Assembly: GCF_000730165.1 (NCBI RefSeq)
Contig: NZ_CP022110.1
Coordinates: 2,301,501-2,365,500 of the forward strand
Length of the DNA stretch: 64,000 nt
Reading direction: 5' to 3'
From: Nitrospirillum viridazoti CBAmc
GTDB lineage: Bacteria > Pseudomonadota > Alphaproteobacteria > Azospirillales > Azospirillaceae
Shown: in pieces, positions 37,137-46,084 of the stretch
How positions within the stretch are numbered: position 1 is the first letter of the stretch
How the letters are laid out: the number at the start of each line of letters is the position of its first letter
Position numbers and translations under genes: made by a program
The notes under the pieces: generated by a model
The model's input: only the letters and a program-made list of their open reading frames with translations
What the model was told of the DNA's origin: nothing
Database searches by the model: none

Positions 37137-37200
37137 ATTTCGGGAGCGTATCACCCGCACCGTCCTCAGCACCATGGGGAATCCACGTCGCCGATGCCAG

Positions 37201-37240
37201 AAAAGAAAACAGGGCCGCGGGGTTGGCGCCCGGGCCCTGT
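37201..37240 (-). terminator. Intrinsic terminator with no protein gene upstream
   Basis: Read on the minus strand, ACAGGGCC pairs with GGCCCTGT and is followed at once by TTTTCTTTT, a textbook terminator. No protein gene lies upstream of it on this strand for more than 390 bases (pmbA is on the other strand), which is the main evidence for the RNA at 37201-37403. Confidence 0.75.
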
Positions 37241-37403
37241 AAGGTTGATGGACTACTTCCGGGAAGAAACCCGAAAGGTTGACCGAACGAACCGGGGCGG
37301 CAGATCCCCGTAGTGGTCCATTCGACCGACCGAATGCGTCAGGCGGGGCAGCCTTCGCGCATTGGCCAGGGGAACCTAGCCCCAGTCGGTAACAAACGGA
37401 TGT
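37201..37403 (-). ncRNA. Candidate small RNA or long structured leader, about 200 nt
   Basis: A promoter-like pair upstream (37410-37438) and a classical terminator at the end (37201-37240) delimit about 200 bases with no convincing reading frame. On the minus strand the transcript can form several hairpins: GGGG/CCCC arms around 37367-37381, AATGCG/CGCATT enclosing AGGC/GCCT around 37333-37363, and a long-range helix in which TGGACCACTAC pairs largely with GTAGTCCA. I cannot match it to a known RNA family. It could be a free small RNA or a leader with an attenuator for the transporter operon that starts at 37105. Confidence 0.45.
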
Positions 37404-37409
37404 CACTTG

Positions 37410-37438
37410 TTGATAGGCTAAGAAACAAATCGTTGCAA
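37410..37438 (-). promoter_or_regulatory. Promoter-like -35/-10 pair
   Basis: On the minus strand TTGCAA (37433-37438) and TATCAA (37410-37415) are 17 bases apart, each matching four of six bases of the sigma-70 consensus, within an AT-rich stretch. Transcription would start near 37403 and run into the terminator at 37201-37240. Confidence 0.4.
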
Positions 37439-37633
37439 TTGTGCTTTCAGTTACCCTTCAGAAACATTTCCGGCAACCGGTGCCCTTTCCTTATCGCGCC
37501 AACGCCTTCACCCAAGGTCAGGCTTCCCCCGGGGCCCCGCTACCTGGCAAGCTGGCGCCGAATGCCCACATGTGGCCTTGCCCCTTCGGTTCGCCCTGGG
37601 GGACCGTGATCTAAGCCTGGAGCTTGCGCACCC

Positions 37634-38986
37634 ATGCCCCCCCTGCCCCCCGACGCCACCGCCGCCGGCATCCTGGACGACCTGCTGACCCTGGCGCGCA
37701 AGGCCGGCGCGGATGCCGCCGACGCCTTGCTGGTGGATAGCGCCGCCATGTCCATGAGCCAGCGCCTGGGCAAGCCGGAGGAGGTGCAGCGCGCCGAATC
37801 GGGCGACCTGGGCTTGCGGGTGTTCGTCGGCAAGCGGCAGGCCATCGTTTCCTCCACCGACCGTAGCCCGGCGCTGCTGAAGGAATTGGCGGAGCGGGCG
37901 GTGGCCATGGCCCGCCTGGTGCCGGAGGATGATTTCTGCGGCCTGGCCGATCCCGACAGCTTGGCCCGCGATTGGCCGGACCTGGACCTGTGCGACCCAT
38001 CCGAGCCGGTGGCCGAGGACCTGCTGGCCCAGATCGCGGAGCTGGAGGAGACGGCGCTGGCCGTGCCCGGTGTCAGCAATTCCGAAGGGGCCGACGCCGG
38101 CTGGTCGCGCTCCACCGTCACGCTGGCGGCCAGCAACGGCTTTTCCGGCGGCTACAGCGTCAGCCGCCGCAGCCTGTCCGTCTCTGTCCTGGCGGGCAGC
38201 GGCACAGGCATGGAACGGGACTACGACTATCATTCGGCCATTTATGCCGGTGATCTGGAGTCGCCCGTCACCATCGGCCGCCGCGCCGGTGAGCGGGTGG
38301 TGGCCCGCCTGAACCCGCGCAAGGTGGCGACCCAGGCCGTACCCGTGGTGTTCGACCCGCGTGTGGCCGGCGGCTTGGTCAGTCATCTGACGGGCGCCAT
38401 CTCCGGCGCCGCCATCGCGCGCGGCACCAGCTTCCTGAAGGACAAGATGGGCCAGGCGGTGTTCGCGCCCGGCATCACCATCGTGGACGACCCGCACATC
38501 CGCCGTGGCCTGCGCTCCAAACCCTTCGACGCCGAGGGGCAGGCCAACAGCCGTCGCAACCTGATCGACGGCGGCGTGCTGACCACCTGGCTGCTGGATT
38601 GCCGCTCCGCCCGCCAGCTGGGCCTGGCCTCCACCGGCCACGCATCGCGCGGCACCGGCGGCCCGCCCGGCCCCAGCGCCACCAACGTCTATCTGGCGCC
38701 GGGCGAGGAAACGCCGGAGCAGCTGCTGGCCGACATCAGACAGGGCTTCTACGTCACCTCGCTGATGGGCAGCGGCGTCAACGGCATTACCGGCGACTAC
38801 AGCCGGGGCGCCTCGGGCTTCTGGATCGAGGACGGCAAGATCGCCTTCCCGGTGGCCGAGGTCACCATCGCCGGCAACCTGAAGGACATGTACCTGACCC
38901 TGCGGCCGGCCAACGACCTGGAATTCCGCCATGGCGTGGACAGCCCCACCCTGCGGCTGGAAGGCATGACCGTGGCCGGCACCTGA
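37634..38986 (+). CDS. pmbA: TldD/PmbA family protein (TldE)
   Basis: PmbA (TldE) is the non-catalytic partner of TldD. The 450-residue product lacks the HExxxH zinc motif, as expected, and has the family segments ESGDLGLRVFVGKRQAIVSSTD, VVFDPRVAGGLVSHL, GTSFLKDKMGQAVF, TGHASRGTGGPPGPSATNVYL and GDYSRGASGFWIEDGKIAFPVAEVTIAG (in two runs). The start ATG 37634 is preceded only by GGAGC, a modest site. It is unlinked to tldD (21894), unlike a two-gene operon, and is followed by an unrelated esterase gene. Confidence 0.94.
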   Translation: MPPLPPDATAAGILDDLLTLARKAGADAADALLVDSAAMSMSQRLGKPEEVQRAESGDLGLRVFVGKRQAIVSSTDRSPALLKELAERAVAMARLVPEDDFCGLADPDSLARDWPDLDLCDPSEPVAEDLLAQIAELEETALAVPGVSNSEGADAGWSRSTVTLAASNGFSGGYSVSRRSLSVSVLAGSGTGMERDYDYHSAIYAGDLESPVTIGRRAGERVVARLNPRKVATQAVPVVFDPRVAGGLVSHLTGAISGAAIARGTSFLKDKMGQAVFAPGITIVDDPHIRRGLRSKPFDAEGQANSRRNLIDGGVLTTWLLDCRSARQLGLASTGHASRGTGGPPGPSATNVYLAPGEETPEQLLADIRQGFYVTSLMGSGVNGITGDYSRGASGFWIEDGKIAFPVAEVTIAGNLKDMYLTLRPANDLEFRHGVDSPTLRLEGMTVAGT

Positions 38987-39065
38987 CGCGGGCTGGCATT
39001 TCCGTCACGCTCTCGGCTAAGTTACCGGTAACAGAAACGGAACAGCCTTGAGGGAGGCAGCCCCC

Positions 39066-40073
39066 ATGACCTTCACCCTGAACCGCCGCGGCCTGGCCCT
39101 GGCCGCCGTGGCCGGCACCGTCCTGGCGCGGTCCGCGAAAGCCGATGGCTCACCCGCCACCGACCTGGTGCAGCTTTCGCGTCAGCGCCGCGACCCGGAC
39201 GGGGTGCTGCCGCTGTGGCCCGGCACCCCACCGGGCGGCGAGGGCGTGGCCGTCAAGGACGTCGTCACCGACCATGGCCCCGTGGGCGGCCCGCCCGACC
39301 GCTCGGCGGATGGCGTGTCCACCCCCACCCTGGCCTTTTTCCGCAGCGCCAGCCCCGGCCCCCGCGCCACCATCCTGGTCATCCCGGGCGGCGGCTATTC
39401 CAGCGTGTGGTTCGACAAGGAGGGCGATGAGATCGCCCGCTGGCTGAACACCACCGGTTTGCACGCCGCCGTCCTGACCTACCGCCTGCCGGCGGAAGGC
39501 TGGAAGAACGGGGCGGACGTGCCGCTGCAGGATGCGCAGCGCGCCATGCGCCTGCTGCGCGCCAAGGCCAAGGCCTGGGCGGTGGATGGCGGCCGCATCG
39601 GCATCATCGGCTTCTCCGCCGGCGGTCACCTGGCCGCCAGCCTGCTCACCCGCCATGACGCCGCCGTGTACACGGCGGTGGACGAGGCCGACAAGCTGCC
39701 GGCCGGCCCCCAGCTGGCCTGCCTGGCCTACCCCGTCATCTCGATGGACGAGTCGCTGACTCATCCCGGCTCGCGCCAGCATCTGCTGGGCAACAGCCCG
39801 TCGGCCGAGCAGGTGAGGGCCTATTCGCCGGACCAGATCGTGCGGACGGGCGCCTGCCCCACCTTCCTGTTCCACGCCGCCGATGACGACGCCGTCCCGG
39901 TGGGCAACAGCCTGGCCATGTTCCAGGCCCTGCGCCGCCAGAACGTGGCGACGGAAATGCACATCTTCGAATCCGGCGGCCACGGCTTCGCCATCCGCGA
40001 CACGCCGGGCCGTCCCGCCGAACCCTGGCCGGATCTGTACCGCCGTTGGTTGAGCCGGCATGGGTTTGTGTGA
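39066..40073 (+). CDS. Exported alpha/beta hydrolase (carbohydrate esterase-like)
   Basis: The 335-residue precursor starts MTFTLNRRGLALAAVAGTVLARSAKA, a probable Tat signal with the twin Arg followed by a weakly hydrophobic segment. The mature enzyme has the oxyanion loop IPGGGYSSVWFDKEG, the nucleophile elbow GFSAGG, the acid in HAADDDAVPV and the catalytic His in ESGGHGFAI. This order fits acetyl xylan esterase-like enzymes of the BD-FAE/esterase_phb type that deacetylate plant polysaccharides. GGGAGG lies nine bases before ATG 39066. It would act in the periplasm; the substrate is inferred from the family. Confidence 0.85.
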   Translation: MTFTLNRRGLALAAVAGTVLARSAKADGSPATDLVQLSRQRRDPDGVLPLWPGTPPGGEGVAVKDVVTDHGPVGGPPDRSADGVSTPTLAFFRSASPGPRATILVIPGGGYSSVWFDKEGDEIARWLNTTGLHAAVLTYRLPAEGWKNGADVPLQDAQRAMRLLRAKAKAWAVDGGRIGIIGFSAGGHLAASLLTRHDAAVYTAVDEADKLPAGPQLACLAYPVISMDESLTHPGSRQHLLGNSPSAEQVRAYSPDQIVRTGACPTFLFHAADDDAVPVGNSLAMFQALRRQNVATEMHIFESGGHGFAIRDTPGRPAEPWPDLYRRWLSRHGFV

Positions 40074-40086
40074 GGTTCGCGGCCAC

Positions 40087-40110
40087 GGCGGCAGGAGAAG
40101 TCCTGCCGCC
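40087..40110. terminator. Bidirectional terminator hairpin
   Basis: GGCGGCAGGA and its exact complement pair around a GAAG loop, 13 bases after the esterase stop codon and 30 bases after the end of the convergent glycine-zipper gene. There is no U-tract on either side; stability and position support a terminator. Confidence 0.6.
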
Positions 40111-40140
40111 GGTTACGCTGGCCGGTTACGCTGATGGTGT

Positions 40141-40866
40141 TTAATTCACAATCTTCCACTGGCCATCGGGCTGGCGGCAGGCGGTGCCGGTGACTGTCTG
40201 CTTGCGGCCGCCCACGGTGGCCACGCTCTGGTATTCGCGGCAGTAGTTGTCAGCCGATTCCTGCCAGGTCTTGACCGGGGTCATCTGGTAGCGCGCGCCA
40301 TTGTCGGGGTTGTTCCAGACGATCTGCTGGCCGTCCGGCGCCTTTTCCATGGCCTGGGCGAAGCAGCCCTCGTCACTCTGGTCCATGCTGTTGAAGGCGG
40401 CGTTGCCGGCCAGGGCGCCCAGCAGCACGCCGGCACCGGTCATGGCGGCCTTCCCGCCGCCGTGGCCGAACTGCGAACCGGCCAGGCCGCCCAGCAGCGC
40501 GCCCACCACCGTGCCCACGTTCAGGCCAACGGCGCCACGATCGCAGCGGCCTTCATCGATGCCCACGTCGGCGGCGTAGAACTCCCGGTAGTGGGGGGAG
40601 CGGTGGTCGACATAGCGGGGCGGCGGGCCCCGGCGGTCATCGCGCCAATGATCATCGCCGCGGTGATCGTCCCGCCAGCGGTCGTCATCCCGCCGGTCGT
40701 CGCCACGGTGGTCATCCCCACGGTGGTCGTCATGCCAATCCCGGTCCCGGTAGCGATAGCCGGACGCCTCGGCCCAGGGCGGCGGGTCGGCCCAGGCCGG
40801 CAGGGTAGCGCCCAGGGCCACGACGGCGGTCGCGGCGGCGGCGATGAGACGGGAAGAGCGCTTCAT
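40141..40866 (-). CDS. Glycine-zipper surface-antigen-like protein with a His/Asp/Arg-rich segment
   Basis: The 241-residue precursor has a signal peptide (LIAAAATAVVALGATLPAWA, cleaved near residue 26), then a low-complexity segment of about 40 residues made of HDD, HRGDD and WRDD units, then a glycine-zipper region (VGALLGGLAGSQFG and AGVLLGALAGNAAF) as in 17-kDa rickettsial antigens, and a C-terminal domain with WNNPDNGARYQMTPVKTW and YCREYQSVATVGGRKQTVTGTACRQPDGQWKIV, typical of that family. It is probably anchored in the outer membrane or periplasm. The His/Asp-rich part may bind metal; this is only an inference. Confidence 0.85.
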   Translation of the reverse strand: MKRSSRLIAAAATAVVALGATLPAWADPPPWAEASGYRYRDRDWHDDHRGDDHRGDDRRDDDRWRDDHRGDDHWRDDRRGPPPRYVDHRSPHYREFYAADVGIDEGRCDRGAVGLNVGTVVGALLGGLAGSQFGHGGGKAAMTGAGVLLGALAGNAAFNSMDQSDEGCFAQAMEKAPDGQQIVWNNPDNGARYQMTPVKTWQESADNYCREYQSVATVGGRKQTVTGTACRQPDGQWKIVN

Positions 40867-41036
40867 GATGGCCTTCGTTTCTTCCGATGCTTGGGTGACG
40901 GCAAGTCACCGATAGTGGTCGTACCAGCGACATTATGACGCCGATCGTGGCGACCATGGGGCACCGACGACCGCCCCGCCATCTGGCTTTCCGGATTACG
41001 CGGAAAAGCCAGGTAAGCCGCCCGAGACGCCGCGCC

Positions 41037-43277
41037 TTACATGAAGCTATACGGGTCGACATCCACCTGCACCCGCACGGCCGCGGGGATGGGCACGGAC
41101 CCCAGCCAGGACTGCAGCAGCGGCTGCACCGCCACCCCGCGCGCCGTCTTGAGCAGCAGGCGCCGGCGGTGGCGGCCGCGCAGCAGGGCCAAGGGGGCGG
41201 GTGCCGGACCCAGCACCTGCAGGTCGTCGCCCTGCGGCGCCGCGCGGGCCAGGTCGCGGGCCAGCTTGTCCACCTGGCGCTCATCCTCGCCGGAGATGAT
41301 CAGGGCCGCCAGCCGGCCGTAGGGCGGCAGATCCATGGCCCGGCGCTGGTCCGCCTCCGCCGCCAGGAAGGCGTCGCGGTCATGGGCGGCCAGCGCCTGC
41401 ATCACCGGATGTTCCGGCATGTGGGTTTGCAGGAATACACGGCCCGGCCGGCTCTCGCGGCCCGCGCGGCCCGCGACCTGGTGCAGCATCTGGAAGGTGC
41501 GCTCCGCCGCGCGCAGGTCGCCGCCGCCCAGGCCCAGGTCGCCGTCCACCACCCCCACCAGGGTCAGCATGGGGAAATGGTGGCCCTTGGCCATGACCTG
41601 GGTGCCGATCAGGATGTCGACCTTGTGGGCCCGCACTTCCTCGATCACCGTCTGGATGGCCTGGGGGCCGATCAGCGTGTCGCTGGTCATCAGCGCCACC
41701 CGCGCATCCGGGAACAGCTGCGCCACCTCCTCCGCCACCCGCTCCACCCCCGGGCCGCAGGCGACGAAGGAATGCTCCGCCTCGCACGACGGGCAGGTTT
41801 CGGGCAGGCGGTCGGTGTAGCCGCAGTGGTGGCATTGCAGCCGGCGGCTGAGACGATGTTCCACCAGCCAGGCGGTGCAGTTGGGACATTGCAGGCGGAA
41901 GCCACAGCTGCGGCACAGGGTCAGCGGCGCGTAACCCCGGCGGTTCAGGAACAACATCGCCTGCTCCCCCGCCGCCAGCGTCTCGGCCATCGCCTGCGTC
42001 AGGATGGGGGACAGCCAATGGCGTGCCGGCGGCCGGCTGTCGGGCCGGCGCAGGTCAATCAGCGTGACCTCGGGCAGGCTGGCGCCGCCGTGGCGGGCCG
42101 GCAGGTCGATGCGGCCGTAGCGCCCCGTCTCCGCGTTGGTCAGCGTTTCCAGGGACGGCGTGGCGGAAACCAGGGCCACCGGGATGCCGCCGAGGAAGGC
42201 GCGCGCCACCGCCATGTCGCGGGCATGATAGATGACGCCATCCTCCTGCTTGAAGGCGGCCTCATGCTCCTCATCCACCACGATCAGGCCCAGGTCGGGA
42301 TAGGGCAGGAACAGGGCGGAGCGGGCGCCCACCACCACCGGCGCCTCGCCGTTGGCGATGGAGCGCCAGGCAGCGCGGCGATGGGCGCCGGCCAGATCCG
42401 AATGCCATTCCACCGGCCGCACCCCGAATCGCCGGGCGAAGCGGTCCAGCCACTGGCTGGACAGGGCGATTTCCGGCAGCAGCACCAGGGCCTGGCGTCC
42501 CTGGCGCAGGCAGGCGGCGATGGCCTCGAAATACACCTCGGTCTTGCCGGAGCCGGTGACCCCGTCCACCAGGGTGGCGGAATAGGCGCGGGCATCCACG
42601 GCGGCGCGCAGCGCGCCGGCCGCCGCCGCCTGGTCGGGTGACAGCTCCGGCCCCGCCCTATTGGCGTCGGGGATGGGCGGGCGCGGCTGGGCACGCAGGG
42701 CAACGGGTGTCAGCAGGCCCGATTCGGCCAGGCCCCGGATCACGCCGATACCGCAGGCGGCGTCGCGCGCCAGGTCGGCCGGGGTCCGGGGCGGCCCGTC
42801 CTCCTCCATCAGCGCCAGCACCCGGCGGCGCGCATCCGTCATCTTGAAGCCCGGCGGTGGCGATTCGCCCGACGGCAGATAAGCCAGCAGCTGCTTGGGA
42901 TCCTCCAGCGCCGCCGACACGCTGACCGCCATGCGCAGTACCGATCCGGGTGCCGACAGGGTGTAGGCCGCCACCCAATCGACGAAGCGCCGCGACACCT
43001 CGGGCATGGGCGGCAGGTCGAAGCGGCGGATGACGGGCTTCAGGCGGCTGGCCGCCACGCCCGCCTCCCAATTGTCCCCTGGACCGCCCACGGCCCAGAC
43101 AACGCCGAAGACATGGCGCGGGCCCAGCGGCACCTCGACATAGGCGCCGGCCTCCAGCTCCATGTCGTCGGGGACGCGATAGTCATAGGGGCTGGCCAGG
43201 GGCAGGGGCAGCAGGACGCGCACCCGCCGCACCGGTGGGGCCGCCGTCTCCATCCCGCTTGCCGTCAACAAATCCAT
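41037..43277 (-). CDS. priA: Primosomal protein N' (replication restart helicase PriA)
   Basis: PriA recognises stalled forks and loads DnaB to restart replication. The 746-residue product has the N-terminal 3'-DNA-end binding domain ([18 protein letters not shown]), Walker [13 protein letters not shown], the DEEH box in [15 protein letters not shown], the paired zinc knuckles [13 protein letters not shown] and [17 protein letters not shown], and the helicase motifs [21 protein letters not shown] and [16 protein letters not shown] 43277. The order priA, transaldolase, DUF484, xerC, with priA divergent, is familiar from related genomes. Confidence 0.96.
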   Translation of the reverse strand: MDLLTASGMETAAPPVRRVRVLLPLPLASPYDYRVPDDMELEAGAYVEVPLGPRHVFGVVWAVGGPGDNWEAGVAASRLKPVIRRFDLPPMPEVSRRFVDWVAAYTLSAPGSVLRMAVSVSAALEDPKQLLAYLPSGESPPPGFKMTDARRRVLALMEEDGPPRTPADLARDAACGIGVIRGLAESGLLTPVALRAQPRPPIPDANRAGPELSPDQAAAAGALRAAVDARAYSATLVDGVTGSGKTEVYFEAIAACLRQGRQALVLLPEIALSSQWLDRFARRFGVRPVEWHSDLAGAHRRAAWRSIANGEAPVVVGARSALFLPYPDLGLIVVDEEHEAAFKQEDGVIYHARDMAVARAFLGGIPVALVSATPSLETLTNAETGRYGRIDLPARHGGASLPEVTLIDLRRPDSRPPARHWLSPILTQAMAETLAAGEQAMLFLNRRGYAPLTLCRSCGFRLQCPNCTAWLVEHRLSRRLQCHHCGYTDRLPETCPSCEAEHSFVACGPGVERVAEEVAQLFPDARVALMTSDTLIGPQAIQTVIEEVRAHKVDILIGTQVMAKGHHFPMLTLVGVVDGDLGLGGGDLRAAERTFQMLHQVAGRAGRESRPGRVFLQTHMPEHPVMQALAAHDRDAFLAAEADQRRAMDLPPYGRLAALIISGEDERQVDKLARDLARAAPQGDDLQVLGPAPAPLALLRGRHRRRLLLKTARGVAVQPLLQSWLGSVPIPAAVRVQVDVDPYSFM

Positions 43278-43480
43278 GGCCTGCTGTTACCACCAGGTGG
43301 CCCTGGGGCGCCACCGTTCCCTATATGGTCTTATATAGCGAACGCGCCTCCAAGCGCGCATGCCCCCCATCCCCTGGCCCACCATTTCAGCCCGTGCACC
43401 CCGGTGCGGCCTCCGCTAGAGTGCCGGCCAACCCGGGGGCGGGCCCCGGTCCTTGATCCAGATCTTGAGGGCATTCCCCC

Positions 43481-44161
43481 ATGAAGTTCTTCGTCGATAC
43501 CGCCGACATCAACGACATTCGCGAGCTGGCCTCCACCGGCTTGCTGGACGGCGTCACCACCAACCCGTCGCTGGTCGCCAAGTCCGGTCACAGCAGCTTC
43601 ATCGACCTGATCGCCGAGATCTGCGACGTGGTGAAGGGCCCCGTCAGCGCCGAAGTCGCCTCGACCGATTTCGAGACCATGCTGAAGGAAGGCAAGCACC
43701 TGGCCAAGATCGCCCCCAACGTGGCGGTGAAGGTGCCCCTGACCCCGGCCGGCCTGAAGGTCTGCCACCACCTGTCGCAGGAAGGCACCATGGTCAACGT
43801 GACCCTGTGCTTCTCCGCAGCACAGGCCATCCTGGCCGCCAAGGCCGGCGCCACCTTCGTGTCGCCCTTCGTCGGCCGCCTGGACGACATGGGCCAGGAC
43901 GGCCTGAGCCTGATCGAAGAGATCGTCACCATCTATGACAACTATCCGGACTTCACCACCGAGGTCCTGGTCGCCTCCATCCGCAACCCCATCCACGTCA
44001 CCCAATCGGCCAAGATGGGCGCCCACGTGGCCACCATGCCGCCCTCGGTCATCCGTCAGCTGTTCAACCATGTGCTGACCGACAAGGGCCTGGCGCAGTT
44101 CGTTGCGGACTGGGCCAAGACCGGGCAGACTATCCTGGATCAGCCGCTGCCGACCCGCTGA
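43481..44161 (+). CDS. tal: Transaldolase, small (TalC/fructose-6-phosphate aldolase) type
   Basis: The 226-residue TIM barrel is of the short TalC/MipB type. Lys84 in [11 protein letters not shown] is the Schiff-base lysine; other motifs are [63 protein letters not shown] and EVLVASIRN. Members are either transaldolases of the pentose phosphate pathway or fructose-6-phosphate aldolases; LCFSAAQA with Phe rather than Tyr does not settle it with certainty. ATG 43481 has GAGG about eleven bases upstream. A terminator follows. Confidence 0.92.
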   Translation: MKFFVDTADINDIRELASTGLLDGVTTNPSLVAKSGHSSFIDLIAEICDVVKGPVSAEVASTDFETMLKEGKHLAKIAPNVAVKVPLTPAGLKVCHHLSQEGTMVNVTLCFSAAQAILAAKAGATFVSPFVGRLDDMGQDGLSLIEEIVTIYDNYPDFTTEVLVASIRNPIHVTQSAKMGAHVATMPPSVIRQLFNHVLTDKGLAQFVADWAKTGQTILDQPLPTR

Positions 44162-44189
44162 TCCCTGTCGCGTTCCAGCGGATGCCTGA

Positions 44190-44217
44190 CCGGTCCGCCC
44201 AGCGATGGGCGGGCCGG
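44190..44217 (+). terminator. Terminator after the transaldolase gene
   Basis: CCGGTCCGCCC pairs with GGGCGGGCCGG (one G-U pair) around a six-base loop and is followed by TTTGCGTTT. It begins 28 bases after the stop codon. Confidence 0.75.
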
Positions 44218-44275
44218 TTTGCGTTTGAACCTATGGGACCGCCGGGCGAGCCGGCCTGAAGGGAAGAACCAGCAT

Positions 44276-44986
44276 ATGGGCGGCAAGACACCGCACAGCG
44301 CCTTGGGCGATGCCCTGACCGCGGAGGATGTGGCGACATACCTGCGCGAGACCCCGGATTTCCTGCAGCAGCACCCCGACGTGGTTCACCACCTGATCCC
44401 ACCGCCCGAGAACCGGGGCAACGGGGTCGCCGACCTGCAGCACTTCATGCTGCTGAAGCTGCGGCGCGAGGTGGCCGAGCTGACGGCCCAGCAGGAAGAG
44501 CTGATCGCCACCGCCCGCGCCAACATCAACAATCAAAACCGGGTGCACGCCGCGGCCCTCTACCTGATGGACGCGCAGAGCTTCGAGCACCTGATCCAGA
44601 CCATCACCACCGACCTGGCGGTCCTTCTGGACCTGGACCTGGCCTGCCTGGTCATGGAACAGCCGGAGGACAACCGCCTGGTCCTGCATGCCGAGCGCAA
44701 CGGCCTGCAGCTGGCCGAGACCGGCGCCATCAGCCAATGGATGAGCAAGCGCGACATCATCCTGCGCGGCAACATCCAGGGCATGGCCGAAATCTACGGC
44801 CCCGCCGCCCCCATCGTGCGATCGGAAGCGCTGGTGCGCCTGCAGATCGCCCCCGACGCGCCCGCGGGCCTGCTGGCCTTCGCCTCGCGCGACGCCGACC
44901 TGTTCCACCCCGGCCAGGGTACCGAACTGCTGAGCTTCCTGGCTCGGGTGGTGGAGCGGTGTATCAAGGGTTGGTTGGCTCTTTGA
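44276..44986 (+). CDS. DUF484 family protein
   Basis: The 236-residue protein matches DUF484: VATYLRETPDFLQQHPDVVHHLIPPPE at the N-terminus, a helical linker (LLKLRREVAELTAQQEELI) and a GAF-like C-terminal domain (DLAVLLDLDLACLVME, then PAGLLAFASRDADLFHPGQGTELLSFLARVVERCI in two runs). It has no membrane segment. Genes of this family commonly stand just before xerC, as here, but no function is established. GAAGGGA precedes ATG 44276. A repeat element separates it from xerC. Confidence 0.9.
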   Translation: MGGKTPHSALGDALTAEDVATYLRETPDFLQQHPDVVHHLIPPPENRGNGVADLQHFMLLKLRREVAELTAQQEELIATARANINNQNRVHAAALYLMDAQSFEHLIQTITTDLAVLLDLDLACLVMEQPEDNRLVLHAERNGLQLAETGAISQWMSKRDIILRGNIQGMAEIYGPAAPIVRSEALVRLQIAPDAPAGLLAFASRDADLFHPGQGTELLSFLARVVERCIKGWLAL

Positions 44987-44990
44987 GTTG

Positions 44991-45104
44991 CCTCAAGCGC
45001 CGGCGGGGCATCCGCCCCTTTGCTTTTCCTCGCTTTCCAGTGCGCTGACGCTCCCCGGAAAGCTCCGGCGGCCCCAGTCGGGGCCTATATAAGGTGCGCT
45101 AGAG
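44991..45104 (+). repeat. Dispersed intergenic repeat, copy A
   Basis: The element starts CCTCAAGCGCC, five bases after the DUF484 stop codon, and ends GCGCTAGAG, six bases before the xerC start codon, so it fills the gap. Hairpin 1 is GGGGC-ATCC-GCCCC (45005-45018); hairpin 2 is GGCCCC-AGTC-GGGGCC (45070-45085). It shares the loops, the spacer and the order of parts with copies at 33891 and 48476. It leaves xerC without a clear ribosome binding site of its own except AGAGA. Confidence 0.8.
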
Positions 45105-45110
45105 ATCATC

Positions 45111-46073
45111 ATGACCAAGCCCCCCGCCCTGGGATATTCCTGCGCACCGGATGTGGCCGCGGCGCTGGAGGATTGGCGGCGCTGGCTGACGTCGGAGAAG
45201 ACGGCCTCGCCCCATACGCTGCGCGCTTATCAGGGTGATGTCGCCGCCTTCCTGTCCTTCCTGACGGAGCATCTGGGCCGGGCGCCCAGCCTGAACGACC
45301 TGGGCGGGGCGAAGCTGGGCGACTTCCGCGCCTGGCTGGCCGCCCGCGCGGGTGAGGGCGCCATCGCCGCCAGCCGGGCCCGCGCCGTTTCCGGCGTGCG
45401 CAACCTGTTCCGCTGGCTGGACCGGTCGGGCCGGCTGCACAACCCCGCCATCGGCCTGTTGAACGCGCCCAAGGTGAGGCGCCCCATCCCACGCCCCCTG
45501 ACGGTGGACGACGCCGGCATCCTGCTGGAGGAATCGTCCGACATCCCCCTGGCACCTTGGGTCGGCCTGCGCGACCGCGCCCTGTTCACCCTGCTGTACG
45601 GCTGCGGTCTGCGCATGGACGAGGCCTTGCGCCTGACGCGGGGGGAGGCGCCGCTGGACAGCGACACCCTGCGGGTCACCGGCAAGGGATCGAAACAGCG
45701 CGACGTGCCCGTCCTCCCGGCCGTGCGCCAAGCGTTGGCCGCCTATATCGAGGCCTGCCCCCATCCCCTGCCCGCCAGCGGGCCGCTGTTCGTGGGCGTG
45801 CGCGGCGACCGGCTGAACGACCGGGTGGCGCGCCTGGCCATGCAGACCCTGCGGCAGCTGTTGGGCCTGCCCGACACCGCCACCCCGCACGCCCTGCGCC
45901 ACAGCTTCGCCACCCATCTGCTGGGCGGCGGCGCCGATTTGCGCGCCATCCAGGATCTGCTGGGCCATGCCAGCCTATCCACCACCCAGCGCTACACCGA
46001 CGTGGACGCCGAGCAGCTGCTGTCGGTCTATGAGACGGCGCACCCCCGGGCCCGACGCGGCAACCGCTCTTGA
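45111..46073 (+). CDS. xerC: Tyrosine recombinase XerC
   Basis: XerC acts with XerD at dif to resolve chromosome dimers. The 320-residue product has the N-terminal SAM-like domain (SEKTASPHTLRAYQGDVAAFLSFL, in two runs) and a complete catalytic set: Arg168 (GCGLRMDEAL), Lys192 (GKGSKQR), His260 and Arg263 (PHALRHSFATHLL), His286 (LLGHASLSTTQRYT) and the nucleophile Tyr295. Position after priA and DUF484 supports XerC rather than an integrase of a mobile element. The following gene starts 11 bases downstream. Confidence 0.95.
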   Translation: MTKPPALGYSCAPDVAAALEDWRRWLTSEKTASPHTLRAYQGDVAAFLSFLTEHLGRAPSLNDLGGAKLGDFRAWLAARAGEGAIAASRARAVSGVRNLFRWLDRSGRLHNPAIGLLNAPKVRRPIPRPLTVDDAGILLEESSDIPLAPWVGLRDRALFTLLYGCGLRMDEALRLTRGEAPLDSDTLRVTGKGSKQRDVPVLPAVRQALAAYIEACPHPLPASGPLFVGVRGDRLNDRVARLAMQTLRQLLGLPDTATPHALRHSFATHLLGGGADLRAIQDLLGHASLSTTQRYTDVDAEQLLSVYETAHPRARRGNRS

Positions 46074-46084
46074 GGACTGGCCCC

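Larger units (their letters stand above)
37106..37633. other. Intergenic region between the transporter operon and pmbA
   Basis: The 528 bases contain the operator palindrome (37123-37136), an intrinsic terminator pointing left (37201-37240), a promoter-like pair pointing left (37410-37438) and an AT-rich stretch around 37390-37500. The reading frames here are not convincing genes. From 37500 to pmbA I see nothing definite. Confidence 0.6.

Noticed and set aside
37134-37406. A 90-codon minus-strand frame in the gap before the transporter operon
   Set aside because: It covers the terminator and the structured RNA region, has no ribosome binding site and no recognisable features. The RNA interpretation explains the region better.
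40109-40134. Tandem copies of CCGGTTACGCTG between the esterase and glycine-zipper genes
   Set aside because: Only two short copies are present, next to a terminator; this is likely chance or slippage and not an element.
45111-46073. Tyrosine recombinase gene as a sign of an integrated element
   Set aside because: Sequence, size and position after priA and DUF484 fit chromosomal XerC; there is no attachment-site duplication, phage or plasmid gene nearby.
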